The notes under the pieces are model-generated. The model ran no database searches. It was not told where the DNA came from and saw only the letters and a list, made by a program, of their open reading frames with translations. From positions 1-5,600 of the forward strand of contig JAAURZ010000198.1 in assembly GCA_012031955.1 (NCBI GenBank): a DNA stretch of 5,600 bases. The letters run 5' to 3'. Shown piece by piece: positions 1-5,600 of the stretch; within the stretch, counting starts at the first letter, position 1, and each line of letters starts with the position of its first letter. Position numbers and translations under genes: made by a program. Source of the DNA: Bacteroidia bacterium (GTDB lineage: Bacteria; Bacteroidota; Bacteroidia; Cytophagales; Cyclobacteriaceae).

Positions 1-916
1 CGATACCTACCTTGCCTCCGTGCGCAAGTCCAACCCGCAGAGCAAGGAATTGGAGCAACTGGAGTTCGAGGCGGGCCGCAATATGCACTTCAATCAGCAG
101 TATCAGCCTGCTGTGAAAAACCTTGGCGCTTTTGTTCAAAACTATCCGCAGAGCGCGCTTGTAAATGAGGCCAGGTATTACCTCGCCGAATCATATTACC
201 GACTCAACGACTTCGACAATGCGCTTCCGGTCTATCGCGAGCTGGCAGTGTTGTCCGGTCAATCTTATGTGAGCAAGTCGGTTGCCAGAGTGGCTGAGAT
301 AGACTTCAAGCAGGGCAGGTACGAAATGGCAATACCCAATTTCCACAAGCTTGAGCGCATGGCCAATGGCAAAAAAGATCTCTACAATGCGTGGTCGGGT
401 TTGATGGAGTCGTTCTTCCTGCTCGGAAAATATGACTCCGCCGATTTGTACGCCAACAATATTCTCGAAAAGGCAAGTGTAAATGCGAATGCTCAGAACA
501 AAGCAACCCTGTATCTCGGCAAGGCGGCGATGGCCCGCGGTGACTATGAAACGGCCAAGGATGAGTTTCTCAACACGTTGAACACCGCGCACGACGAATA
601 CGGGGCAGAGGCAAAGTATCGCCTGGGCGAAATTCTCTTTCTTACCAAGCAGCACAAACAGTGCACTGAAACCATGATTGAACTGTATAACGACTTTTCA
701 TCCTACGAGGAGTGGGTAGGGAAGGCGTTTCTCCTTATGGCCGACAACTTCGTGGCGATGGGCGAAATCTTTCAGGCCAAGAGCACACTGCAATCTTTGA
801 TCGACAACTTTCCGGCCCAGCACGTCAAGGATCAGGCAAAGCGCAAGCTCGCTGAAATTGAGACCACGGAAAAGAAGCCTGCTCCTGCCGACACAGTAGA
901 AAATAATAACCGGTGA
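1..916 (+). CDS. TPR-repeat protein, C-terminal part (5' end outside window)
   Basis: This is the 3' part of a longer gene. The frame is open from base 2 to the TGA at 914-916, and the codons before the GTG at 20 (D-T-Y-L-A-S) read on smoothly, so that GTG is probably internal. The visible ~305 residues are almost entirely helical hairpins with the TPR pattern (small residues at fixed spacing, aromatic near the turn, Pro at the end), for example ARYYLAESYYRLNDFDNALP; about six or seven units can be made out. The last ~20 residues are a charged, Pro-rich, disordered tail. TPR domains bind other proteins. Large TPR proteins of this kind sit next to outer-membrane barrels in Bacteroidota, and smaller relatives elsewhere (BamD, CpoB/YbgF) work in the periplasm on outer-membrane assembly or with Tol-Pal. 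Location cannot be checked because the N-terminus is missing. The next gene starts 10 nt downstream, so the two are probably co-transcribed. The family is clear; the precise role is not. Confidence 0.85.
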   Translation, partial: DTYLASVRKSNPQSKELEQLEFEAGRNMHFNQQYQPAVKNLGAFVQNYPQSALVNEARYYLAESYYRLNDFDNALPVYRELAVLSGQSYVSKSVARVAEIDFKQGRYEMAIPNFHKLERMANGKKDLYNAWSGLMESFFLLGKYDSADLYANNILEKASVNANAQNKATLYLGKAAMARGDYETAKDEFLNTLNTAHDEYGAEAKYRLGEILFLTKQHKQCTETMIELYNDFSSYEEWVGKAFLLMADNFVAMGEIFQAKSTLQSLIDNFPAQHVKDQAKRKLAEIETTEKKPAPADTVENNNR

Positions 917-926
917 TCCGAGCTTT

Positions 927-2606
927 ATGAGACCAGACCAAATCATCAAGTATTTTTTTGCAACTACCGCCCTCATAGGCGCCAGTGTGCTGCTTGCTAA
1001 AGCGCAGGAGAAGCAAGAACCCTGGGAGGACCAGGGTAAGCTCGAGAATGTGGAAGTCGAGATCATTAACCAACTTGAAATCAAGCTACCAAAAGCGACG
1101 CGCAACTTCGAGAAAATTCCACCGCGACCATCGGAGCCTATCAGGCCGGCAATGACGTACGACTTCAGGCCGTTTGTATTCAATACGCCGGAAGTACGGC
1201 CACTTATACGGCCATTGAAACTAAAGCAATCGGAGTCGGCCAGCGTGTACGGCGGAACACTCCTGCTGGGCTATGGCAACTATGCGTCTCCCTACCTGGA
1301 AGGTTTTATCAACAGCGGGCGCAGTCGCAACAAGCTCGTAGGGGCGCACGCCTGGTTGAAGAGTTCGGTCAAAGGACCAGTGGGCGGCAAGAACTCCGGC
1401 AGTGGCACGTCTGGCATCAGTCTCTACGGCAGAACGTTCAGTAACGAGATATCACTCAGCGGCAATCTCGGATTCGACAATCGAACTACACATTTCTATG
1501 GCTACCCGCAGCCAATGGAGGTGTCGCGCGATACCATCAAGCAGTCATTCAATCACTTTACACTTGGCGGTGCCATCGAGAATGCCCGCAATTCCAAGTT
1601 CGCGTACAAGTTGGGCGGCGACTTCAGCTACCTATCCGACAAATACGACGCGAAAGAAACGGAAATCGACGTTGCCTTTGGTTCGTCATACAGGATATCA
1701 GACGACCAGTCCATTGAGATCACCGCCGACTATGCCTACATATCAAGAAAAGATTCGGAAGTAGCGACTCGAGGAAGAAACCTGCTGCAAATGAACGGAG
1801 GTTATGCATTCACTCCTTTGGATGGTGTAAGAATAAGGGCCGGCGTCAACTTCGCCTACGAGAACGACACGATCGACAGCAAAGACGTTTCATCTTTATC
1901 CGGACATACACGGATCCTATGCGCTCAGCCCGTCTGTCGACGTGGTGGCTTCGCTCACAGGTGGCATGCAGAAGGTATCATTATTAAACCTGAGCCAGGA
2001 AAACTGGTGGCTGGCTCCCAACGTGCGCTCGCGCATACCAACAAGCAATTTGACCTGGAAGTGGGCCTCAAGGCGCGGCTCGGGAACAAAGTAGGTGTAC
2101 ACACTGGGTTATCGCTGGCAAGCCTCAAGAATATGTATTTCTTCCTGAACGACTCCACCGATCAGGCAAAGTTCCAGACCGTTTACGACGACAAGGCAAC
2201 CAAGCGCTCCAACTTCTTTGCCGCGCTGAGCTACGCACAATCCGAAAAGGCGAAGTTCCTGCTGCGCGGCGATCTCTACTCATACCTGACAGACCAACTG
2301 GATGAGCCCTGGCACAAACCGACTTACAAGCTTAGCGCCAATGCTTCCTATGACCTCTACTCAAAGTTGCTATTCTCATTGGACCTGATCGCGCAGGGAG
2401 GCATGAAGGCTTACGATTTTACCAGCGACAAGATTGTGACCCTTGATGGTGCGTTTGACGTGAACTTCAGAACGGAATACAAGTTCTCGCAAAGCCTCTC
2501 TTTCTTCGTACAACTGAATAACATCGCATCCAACAAATACCCGGTATTCCTGAACTATCCTGTGAGAGGATTTCAAGTGATTGGAGGACTGATGTGGAGC
2601 TTTTAA
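927..2606 (+). CDS. Outer-membrane beta-barrel protein, TonB-receptor-like without plug; apparent internal double frameshift
   Basis: A 559-residue exported protein. Residues 1-26 form a signal peptide (short N-region with Lys8, hydrophobic core 9-24, AKA before Gln27: signal peptidase I type). Residues 38-100 are a conserved-looking Pro-rich leader (about 45-69: EIINQLEIKLPKATRNFEKI followed by PPRP). From about residue 106 onward there are alternating-polarity, Gly- and aromatic-rich beta-strands, ending in WSF, a typical outer-membrane C-terminal Phe. I see no room for a TonB-receptor plug domain between signal peptide and barrel. Bacteroidota genomes often annotate such proteins simply as TonB-dependent receptors; the substrate is unknown. 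Residues 322-367 look wrong for a barrel (Cys-, Arg- and His-rich), while the neighbouring +1 frame gives a good barrel segment, so two compensating indels are likely (separate entry). The ATG at 927 is chosen because the signal peptide begins there; there is no strong ribosome binding site. It follows the TPR gene by 10 nt, indicating an operon. Confidence 0.85.
   Translation: MRPDQIIKYFFATTALIGASVLLAKAQEKQEPWEDQGKLENVEVEIINQLEIKLPKATRNFEKIPPRPSEPIRPAMTYDFRPFVFNTPEVRPLIRPLKLKQSESASVYGGTLLLGYGNYASPYLEGFINSGRSRNKLVGAHAWLKSSVKGPVGGKNSGSGTSGISLYGRTFSNEISLSGNLGFDNRTTHFYGYPQPMEVSRDTIKQSFNHFTLGGAIENARNSKFAYKLGGDFSYLSDKYDAKETEIDVAFGSSYRISDDQSIEITADYAYISRKDSEVATRGRNLLQMNGGYAFTPLDGVRIRAGVNFAYENDTIDSKDVSSLSGHTRILCAQPVCRRGGFAHRWHAEGIIIKPEPGKLVAGSQRALAHTNKQFDLEVGLKARLGNKVGVHTGLSLASLKNMYFFLNDSTDQAKFQTVYDDKATKRSNFFAALSYAQSEKAKFLLRGDLYSYLTDQLDEPWHKPTYKLSANASYDLYSKLLFSLDLIAQGGMKAYDFTSDKIVTLDGAFDVNFRTEYKFSQSLSFFVQLNNIASNKYPVFLNYPVRGFQVIGGLMWSF
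1890..2030 (+). other. Segment read out of frame between two compensating single-base indels
   Basis: In the open frame this stretch encodes 46 residues (322-367) with two Cys and many Arg/His, unlike the rest of the barrel. Starting at CAT 1891, the +1 frame instead encodes a stretch containing HLYPDIHGSYALSPSVDVVA and then GGMQKVSLLNLSQENWWLAP, typical of barrel strands and turns. The simplest reading is one extra T in the TTT at 1888-1890 (giving GAC GTT CAT, DVH) and one missing C near 2028-2029 (CGC CTC GCG CAT, RLAH, rejoining the original frame at LAHTNKQFDLEVGL). The shifts cancel, so no stop codon results. Either these are sequencing or assembly errors, or a real pair of mutations with altered local protein sequence. 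Confidence 0.8.
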
Positions 2607-2621
2607 GGAAACGACTGATTG

Positions 2622-2652
2622 TTTGCATGCCTCAAAAATTCGCTTAATTTTG
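2622..2652 (+). promoter_or_regulatory. Bacteroidota-type promoter for the SPOR gene
   Basis: TTTG at 2622-2625 is followed, after a 19-nt spacer, by TAATTTTG at 2645-2652, an exact match to the Bacteroidota housekeeping -7 element TAnnTTTG with a -33 TTTG at the usual distance. Transcription would start a few bases after 2652, at about 2658-2660, leaving a leader of roughly 25 nt before the ATG at 2684. The leader contains AGGA at 2675-2678, a possible weak ribosome binding site five bases from the start. The promoter lies in the 77-bp gap after the barrel gene, so the SPOR gene probably has its own transcription start. No intrinsic terminator is visible for the upstream operon. Confidence 0.7.
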
Positions 2653-2683
2653 TAGAGTTTACCTATTATAAACTAGGATACGC

Positions 2684-3463
2684 ATGGCAAAAAGAAAAAA
2701 TCAGGATCAAGACAAGCCTAACGAGAACATCAACGAATCGGATGATGCGTTTGGTCTACCTGAAATAGAATACGAGCCCCTGACGCGTGAAGAACCTGTT
2801 GAAGAAAAACAGGAGGAGCAAGCCAAGGAGCCTGTATACGAATCAAGTTCCTACTCCGAGCCCAGCGAGGTAACAGAGCAAAGTAGCTATGAACCAACGC
2901 ATGAAGAGATGGTAGAAGAAGAACAACGATACGTTTACACACCGCCGGCCGAGGAGCGAAGCCCCATTTGGCCTAAGATGTTGCTTATTATTTTGTTGCT
3001 GGCCGTAGTCGGCGCAGGTGTTTGGTATTTTGGTTTCTATCAGCCTAAGCAAGAGAAGCTGGCCGAGCAGGCAAGGCAGGAACAAGCAAAGCGCGATGAG
3101 GATACCAGGAAGAGGAGAGAAGAAGAAGAGCGTCAGCGTTTGATCAGCGAAGAGCAACAACGAAAGGCCGATTCATTAGCAGCAGCCAACGCGAAGCCTG
3201 CGGAAGGCGTGGTAGAGTTCTTGTCTGACCGGACGGGCCGATACTACGTAGTTGTAGCTAGTTCCATCGACGACGATCTGATCACTGACTATGCCAACGA
3301 CCTGAAGGGAAAAGGCGTAAGCTCCAAAGTGATTCCACCATTCAGAGGTGTGAAATTTTACCGACTTGCCATAGCCGACCGTGACACCTATAACGACGCC
3401 CAAAGTCTGGCCGATCAAATGAAAGGCGACTATGGCGATGGCGTTTGGGTGATTCGGTATTGA
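2684..3463 (+). CDS. SPOR-domain inner-membrane protein
   Basis: 259 residues in four parts. Residues 1-93 are a cytoplasmic tail rich in Glu, Ser and Tyr, strongly acidic (for example DAFGLPEIEYEPL at 22-34). Residues about 99-118 are one hydrophobic membrane span (MLLIILLLAVVGAGVWYFGF). Residues 122-165 are a charged Glu/Lys/Arg/Gln-rich helix, probably coiled coil. Residues about 184-259 match a SPOR domain: GRYYVVVASSIDDDLITDYA begins the first strand and helix, followed by the KGVSSKVI strand, the KFYRLAIADRDTYNDAQ segment and a last strand, GVWVIRY. SPOR domains bind peptidoglycan strands lacking stem peptides, which are enriched at the division septum; that is family knowledge. With N-in topology the SPOR domain faces the periplasm. 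The ATG at 2684 follows a good promoter and an AGGA. Its position next to exbB, exbD and tonB suggests a link between cell-wall remodelling and the motor, but co-function is inferred. Confidence 0.87.
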   Translation: MAKRKNQDQDKPNENINESDDAFGLPEIEYEPLTREEPVEEKQEEQAKEPVYESSSYSEPSEVTEQSSYEPTHEEMVEEEQRYVYTPPAEERSPIWPKMLLIILLLAVVGAGVWYFGFYQPKQEKLAEQARQEQAKRDEDTRKRREEEERQRLISEEQQRKADSLAAANAKPAEGVVEFLSDRTGRYYVVVASSIDDDLITDYANDLKGKGVSSKVIPPFRGVKFYRLAIADRDTYNDAQSLADQMKGDYGDGVWVIRY

Positions 3464-3497
3464 TGAAGGAGTAGGAGTCTTTACTTAACACTGCTGG

Positions 3498-3537
3498 TTT
3501 GACGATATTTTTACAGACCATTATTTTAAATTTTTTG
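3498..3537 (+). promoter_or_regulatory. Possible promoter region before exbB-like gene
   Basis: The 80-bp gap 3464-3543 is much more AT-rich than the genes on either side. TTTG at 3498-3501 is followed after 20 nt by TATTTTAA at 3522-3529, a 6-of-8 match to TAnnTTTG. Another partial match, ATTTTTTG, lies at 3530-3537 but would leave almost no leader before the ATG at 3544. No exact -7 element is present, so the precise promoter is uncertain; base composition is the main argument. The rest of the gap shows only a short GGAGT repeat (3468-3472, 3474-3478) and no terminator hairpin. Confidence 0.35.
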
Positions 3538-3543
3538 TGACTC

Positions 3544-4221
3544 ATGATCTTAGCTCAAATCTCAACGGCTGATTCGGTTTCTGTTGCCGACCCGACCCAG
3601 CCCATCTCAGTGCTGGAACTAACCCTGCAGGGTGGCCCCATTATGATACCCCTGGCCGTGTTGTTTGTTTTGGCGGTGTATCTTTTTGTGGAAAGGTACC
3701 TGACTATAAACAAAGCCAATTCAGACCCACAGACATTTATGGGAAAAGTAAAAGAACTGGTGCTGCGCGGCGACGTGAATGCAGCCAGGATGCTGTGCGC
3801 GCAGAACGATTCGCCCATTGCAAGAATGATTGAAAAGGGGATAGCCAGAATCGGCAGCCCTCTTAAAACCATCGAGGCATCCATCGAGAATATCGGCAAG
3901 CTTGAAATATTCAAGCTGGAGAAAAACTTGTCGTCCCTGGCGACCATTGCCGGTGCCGCGCCCATGATCGGTTTCTTGGGTACCGTAATAGGAATGGTTC
4001 AGGCCTTCATCGCGATAGCACAGGAAGAAGGTTCCGTGAGCCCCAAACTGCTGTCATCCGGCATCTATACCGCCATGATCACCACCGTCGCCGGCCTCAT
4101 TGTGGGTATATTGGCTTACCTCGCGTACAATTTCCTAGTGGCGAGGGTACAGAAAGTAGTTCATAAAATGGAATACACTTCCATCGACTTCATCGACCTG
4201 TTACAGGAACCTCGCTCATAG
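3544..4221 (+). CDS. exbB: MotA/TolQ/ExbB-family proton channel subunit
   Basis: 225 residues, close to the usual length of ExbB or TolQ. It forms the inner-membrane stator that, with ExbD, uses the proton gradient to drive a TonB-like arm. Residues 1-30 are a short polar, presumably periplasmic N-terminus. Three membrane spans follow: about 32-50, 131-159 and 173-200. A cytoplasmic loop lies between spans one and two. The family signature is clear at 137-154 (GAAPMIGFLGTVIGMVQA), including the conserved Thr147 in GFLGTV, and in span three (GIYTAMITTVAGLIVGI) with conserved Thr181. The position matching Glu176 of E. coli ExbB is Thr176, and the Pro of the E. coli span (IPAV) is Leu190. It cannot be separated from TolQ on sequence alone; the symbol follows the neighbours (exbD, tonB-like). 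The ATG at 3544 gives a complete N-terminus and has no Shine-Dalgarno sequence. The exbD-like gene follows after 31 nt, so an operon is likely. Confidence 0.92.
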   Translation: MILAQISTADSVSVADPTQPISVLELTLQGGPIMIPLAVLFVLAVYLFVERYLTINKANSDPQTFMGKVKELVLRGDVNAARMLCAQNDSPIARMIEKGIARIGSPLKTIEASIENIGKLEIFKLEKNLSSLATIAGAAPMIGFLGTVIGMVQAFIAIAQEEGSVSPKLLSSGIYTAMITTVAGLIVGILAYLAYNFLVARVQKVVHKMEYTSIDFIDLLQEPRS

Positions 4222-4252
4222 CATTGGTGTTACACGCTAGACGACAACATAT

Positions 4253-4642
4253 ATGGCACTGAGTTCAAAAAATAAAATAGAGGCTGGCTTCAACATGGCG
4301 TCCATGACAGACCTGATATTTCTGCTGCTGGTCTTCTTCATGCTCACATCGTCGTTCGTGACCCCGTCGGGCCTGCCTGTTAATTTACCAACCAGTGCAG
4401 CGAGCACCATAGAAGTGCAAAAGGTGTCGGTCACCATCACACGCGACCTGCAATACTACGTGAATGAGAAGCGCGTTACAAAAGGCACCCTGGAAGGAGA
4501 ATTGAAAAGCAGGCTGGGCGGGCTAAAGGGATCGGTTATTTTACATATTGACAAGAGCGTGCCGTCAGAGCACCTCGTTCATGTGGCAGGTATCGCTACC
4601 AAACTTGAGGCCAAGGTGGTGGTTGCAACAAAACCAAACTAG
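4253..4642 (+). CDS. exbD: ExbD/TolR-family biopolymer transport protein
   Basis: 129 residues, a normal to slightly short ExbD/TolR. A short cytoplasmic N-terminus leads into FNMASMTDLIFLLLVFFMLT (13-32), the family hallmark. Asp20 at the start of the single membrane span (about 20-37) corresponds to the essential proton-carrying Asp25 of E. coli ExbD and Asp23 of TolR. Residues 43-129 form the periplasmic domain, with strand pattern VSVTITRDLQYYVNEKRV, helix TKGTLEGELKSRLG and strand SVILHIDKSVPSEHLVHVAG, as expected for the ExbD fold. It is the partner of the ExbB-like protein 31 nt upstream. Many Bacteroidota clusters carry two exbD copies in a row; here there is one. The start at 4253 is the only one that keeps the full N-terminus; no ribosome binding site is evident. 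The TonB-like gene follows after only 2 nt. Confidence 0.93.
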   Translation: MALSSKNKIEAGFNMASMTDLIFLLLVFFMLTSSFVTPSGLPVNLPTSAASTIEVQKVSVTITRDLQYYVNEKRVTKGTLEGELKSRLGGLKGSVILHIDKSVPSEHLVHVAGIATKLEAKVVVATKPN

Positions 4643-4644
4643 CC

Positions 4645-5544
4645 ATGACTAGCGAGCACGAACAAGAAAAAAAGAATCAACGGATAGCCATGCTCACCAC
4701 GGCTGGCGTAACAGCGCTCGTCGTGCTGTTGCTTTTTATTGTGATCGCCTGGCGCGCGCCCGATCCGCCGCTGCCAGAGTACGGCATTGAGCTGAATTTC
4801 GGAACAGACCAGGCTGGCAGCGGTGAGGTGCAACCGCGGACTCCGGTAGGGGATCAGGGCACAAGCCCTGAAGCGCCGCAGGAAAGCGCACAACAGGAGG
4901 CCGAGCAGCCGGCCGAAGTGGAGGCCGACCCTCAGCCCACGGAAGCGGCAGCCACCCAGGAGGTGATAGCCTCTAAAGTCGAAAGCCCCGTGTCTGTAAA
5001 AGAGGAGAAAAAAGAAACGAAGCCGGCTGAAAAACCGGATGAGAAGAAACCTGAGGTAAAAAAGGAAGAGCCGAAGAAAGAGGAAGTGAAACCAAAGGTG
5101 AATAACGACGCGCTTTTTAAACCAAAGACAGATGGAAATGCGCAGTCGAACGAGGCGAAATCCGGAGAGTCTGGTAGCCAGGGGGATGATCGCAATGCCG
5201 CGGGCGACAAAGGCAATCCACAGGGCAGCCTCGACTCGAGGGCGCAATTCGGCAAGCCCGGCGGCGGCGATGGAGGTTCAAAAATCAAGCTCGATGGCTT
5301 TGAGTGGCCGCCCATTCGTGAGCCCAACAATTTGCCGGATGGTTCTAATGGTGTGTATGAATTTGAAGTAGTGGTCGACCGCAATGGTGACATCACGGGA
5401 ATAAAAACGTTGCGGCGAGGACCTAGCGCAGAAGCGGAAAGGATATTTCGCCAGCTTATTTCCAACATAGAGTTCACACCCACAGGCACCAACCTGCCTA
5501 GCGAAAGCAAGGGCGTGATCACCTTTACAGTCCGATCAAAGTAG
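4645..5544 (+). CDS. TonB-like energy transducer, Bacteroidota type
   Basis: 299 residues with TonB/TolA architecture. Residues 1-13 are charged and cytoplasmic; about 15-36 are the single membrane span (AMLTTAGVTALVVLLLFIVI). Just after it comes PPLPEYGIELNFG (41-53), a segment I associate with Bacteroidota TonB-like proteins. Residues about 65-155 are a Pro/Glu/Lys-rich arm (KPAEKPDEKKPEVKKEEPKK is part of it), followed by a Gly/Asn/Asp/Ser-rich linker (163-212). The C-terminal domain, about 213-299, has the beta-alpha-beta look of TonB_C: GVYEFEVVVDRNGDITGIKT, helix AEAERIFRQLI, then FTPTG and a final strand GVITFTVRSK. The usual YP motif at the front of TonB_C is absent; FEWPPI lies there instead. 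The role would be to carry motion from ExbB-ExbD across the periplasm to an outer-membrane partner. The gene starts 2 nt after exbD with no Shine-Dalgarno sequence, so translation is probably coupled. A TolA-like role is an alternative. Confidence 0.87.
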   Translation: MTSEHEQEKKNQRIAMLTTAGVTALVVLLLFIVIAWRAPDPPLPEYGIELNFGTDQAGSGEVQPRTPVGDQGTSPEAPQESAQQEAEQPAEVEADPQPTEAAATQEVIASKVESPVSVKEEKKETKPAEKPDEKKPEVKKEEPKKEEVKPKVNNDALFKPKTDGNAQSNEAKSGESGSQGDDRNAAGDKGNPQGSLDSRAQFGKPGGGDGGSKIKLDGFEWPPIREPNNLPDGSNGVYEFEVVVDRNGDITGIKTLRRGPSAEAERIFRQLISNIEFTPTGTNLPSESKGVITFTVRSK

Positions 5545-5567
5545 CCCGCCGTATTCCGGAATTTGGC

Positions 5568-5575
5568 TATCTTGC
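5568..5575 (+). promoter_or_regulatory. Weak -7-like element after the TonB-like gene
   Basis: TATCTTGC resembles the Bacteroidota -7 element TAnnTTTG, as if one T were missing, and lies 12 nt before an ATG at 5588. There is no TTTG at the -33 distance (that region is GC-rich, near 5545). It could be the promoter of the next gene, but support is weak. Confidence 0.2.
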
Positions 5576-5587
5576 GACACTTGATTT

Positions 5588-5600
5588 ATGATTGCGGATT
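5588..5600 (+). CDS. Possible start of the next gene, cut by the window end
   Basis: ATG at 5588 opens a frame reading M-I-A-D before the window ends. It lies 43 nt after the TonB-like stop, a spacing normal for this dense region. From memory, folC-type genes often follow exbB-exbD-tonB in Bacteroidota, but four residues cannot show identity. Confidence 0.25.

Noticed and set aside
20..22. GTG as the true start of the TPR gene
   Set aside because: The same frame is open to the window edge with coding-like residues before it, and the protein would begin mid-repeat without a signal peptide.
191..1183. Minus-strand open frames opposite the TPR and barrel genes
   Set aside because: No recognisable family or plausible gene context; the + strand frames carry clear TPR and signal-peptide features.
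1402..1764. 120-codon + strand frame inside the barrel gene
   Set aside because: Ser/Thr/Arg-rich out-of-frame product with no domain; the barrel frame is clearly coding here.
3464..3543. Possible small gene or RNA in the AT-rich gap before exbB
   Set aside because: ATG at 3463 reaches a stop after three codons, and no stable stem structure or tRNA-like pattern is visible; promoter sequence is the better explanation.
4227..4235. GTGTTACAC near-palindrome between exbB-like and exbD-like genes
   Set aside because: Arms of only 4 bases around a single base; expected by chance and too short for a hairpin or operator call.
4639..5522. Two long minus-strand open frames (about 200 codons each) opposite the TonB-like gene
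   Set aside because: They mirror the low-complexity Glu/Lys/Pro codons on the + strand, give biased Phe/Leu/Arg/Ser-rich products with no recognisable domain, and overlap a well-supported gene.
5553..5562. Perfect 10-bp palindrome ATTCCGGAAT after the TonB-like gene
   Set aside because: No loop and no following T-run, so not an intrinsic terminator; one copy only, so no reason to call it an operator.

Overview
The window looks like chromosomal DNA from a Bacteroidota bacterium, most likely in the Cytophagales or a close relative. Three things point there: the protein families (plug-less TonB-receptor-like barrel, SPOR protein with an acidic N-terminus, Bacteroidota-style ExbB/ExbD/TonB set), an exact Bacteroidota promoter (TTTG, 19-nt spacer, TAnnTTTG) at 2622-2652, and the near absence of Shine-Dalgarno sequences. 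The assignment rests on pattern recognition; no database search was possible.

Layout: all recognised genes lie on the + strand and are tightly packed. (1) 1-916 is the 3' part of a TPR-repeat protein whose start lies upstream of the window. (2) 927-2606 is an outer-membrane beta-barrel protein with a signal peptide. It appears to carry two compensating single-base frameshifts that scramble about 46 codons (1890-2027). (3) After a 77-bp gap with a clear promoter, 2684-3463 encodes a single-pass membrane protein with a C-terminal SPOR (peptidoglycan-binding) domain. (4) After an AT-rich 80-bp gap come exbB/tolQ-like (3544-4221), exbD/tolR-like (4253-4642) and a TonB-like gene (4645-5544), very probably one operon. 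(5) The last 13 bases may be the start of another gene. No gap exceeds 80 bp.

Working together: ExbB and ExbD form the proton-driven inner-membrane motor and the TonB-like protein is the periplasm-spanning arm that carries force to the outer membrane. The upstream barrel is a plausible but unproven outer-membrane partner. The TPR and SPOR proteins suggest a link to protein assembly in the envelope and to peptidoglycan at division sites, in a layout reminiscent of Tol-Pal (TolQ-TolR-TolA plus the TPR protein CpoB). That functional reading is inference.

I found no mobile element, CRISPR array, tRNA or rRNA, and no convincing intrinsic terminator. The gene set is largely a recognisable envelope module, not an obviously new system. 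The points most worth following up are the double frameshift in the barrel gene and the possible Tol-Pal-like role of the cluster.
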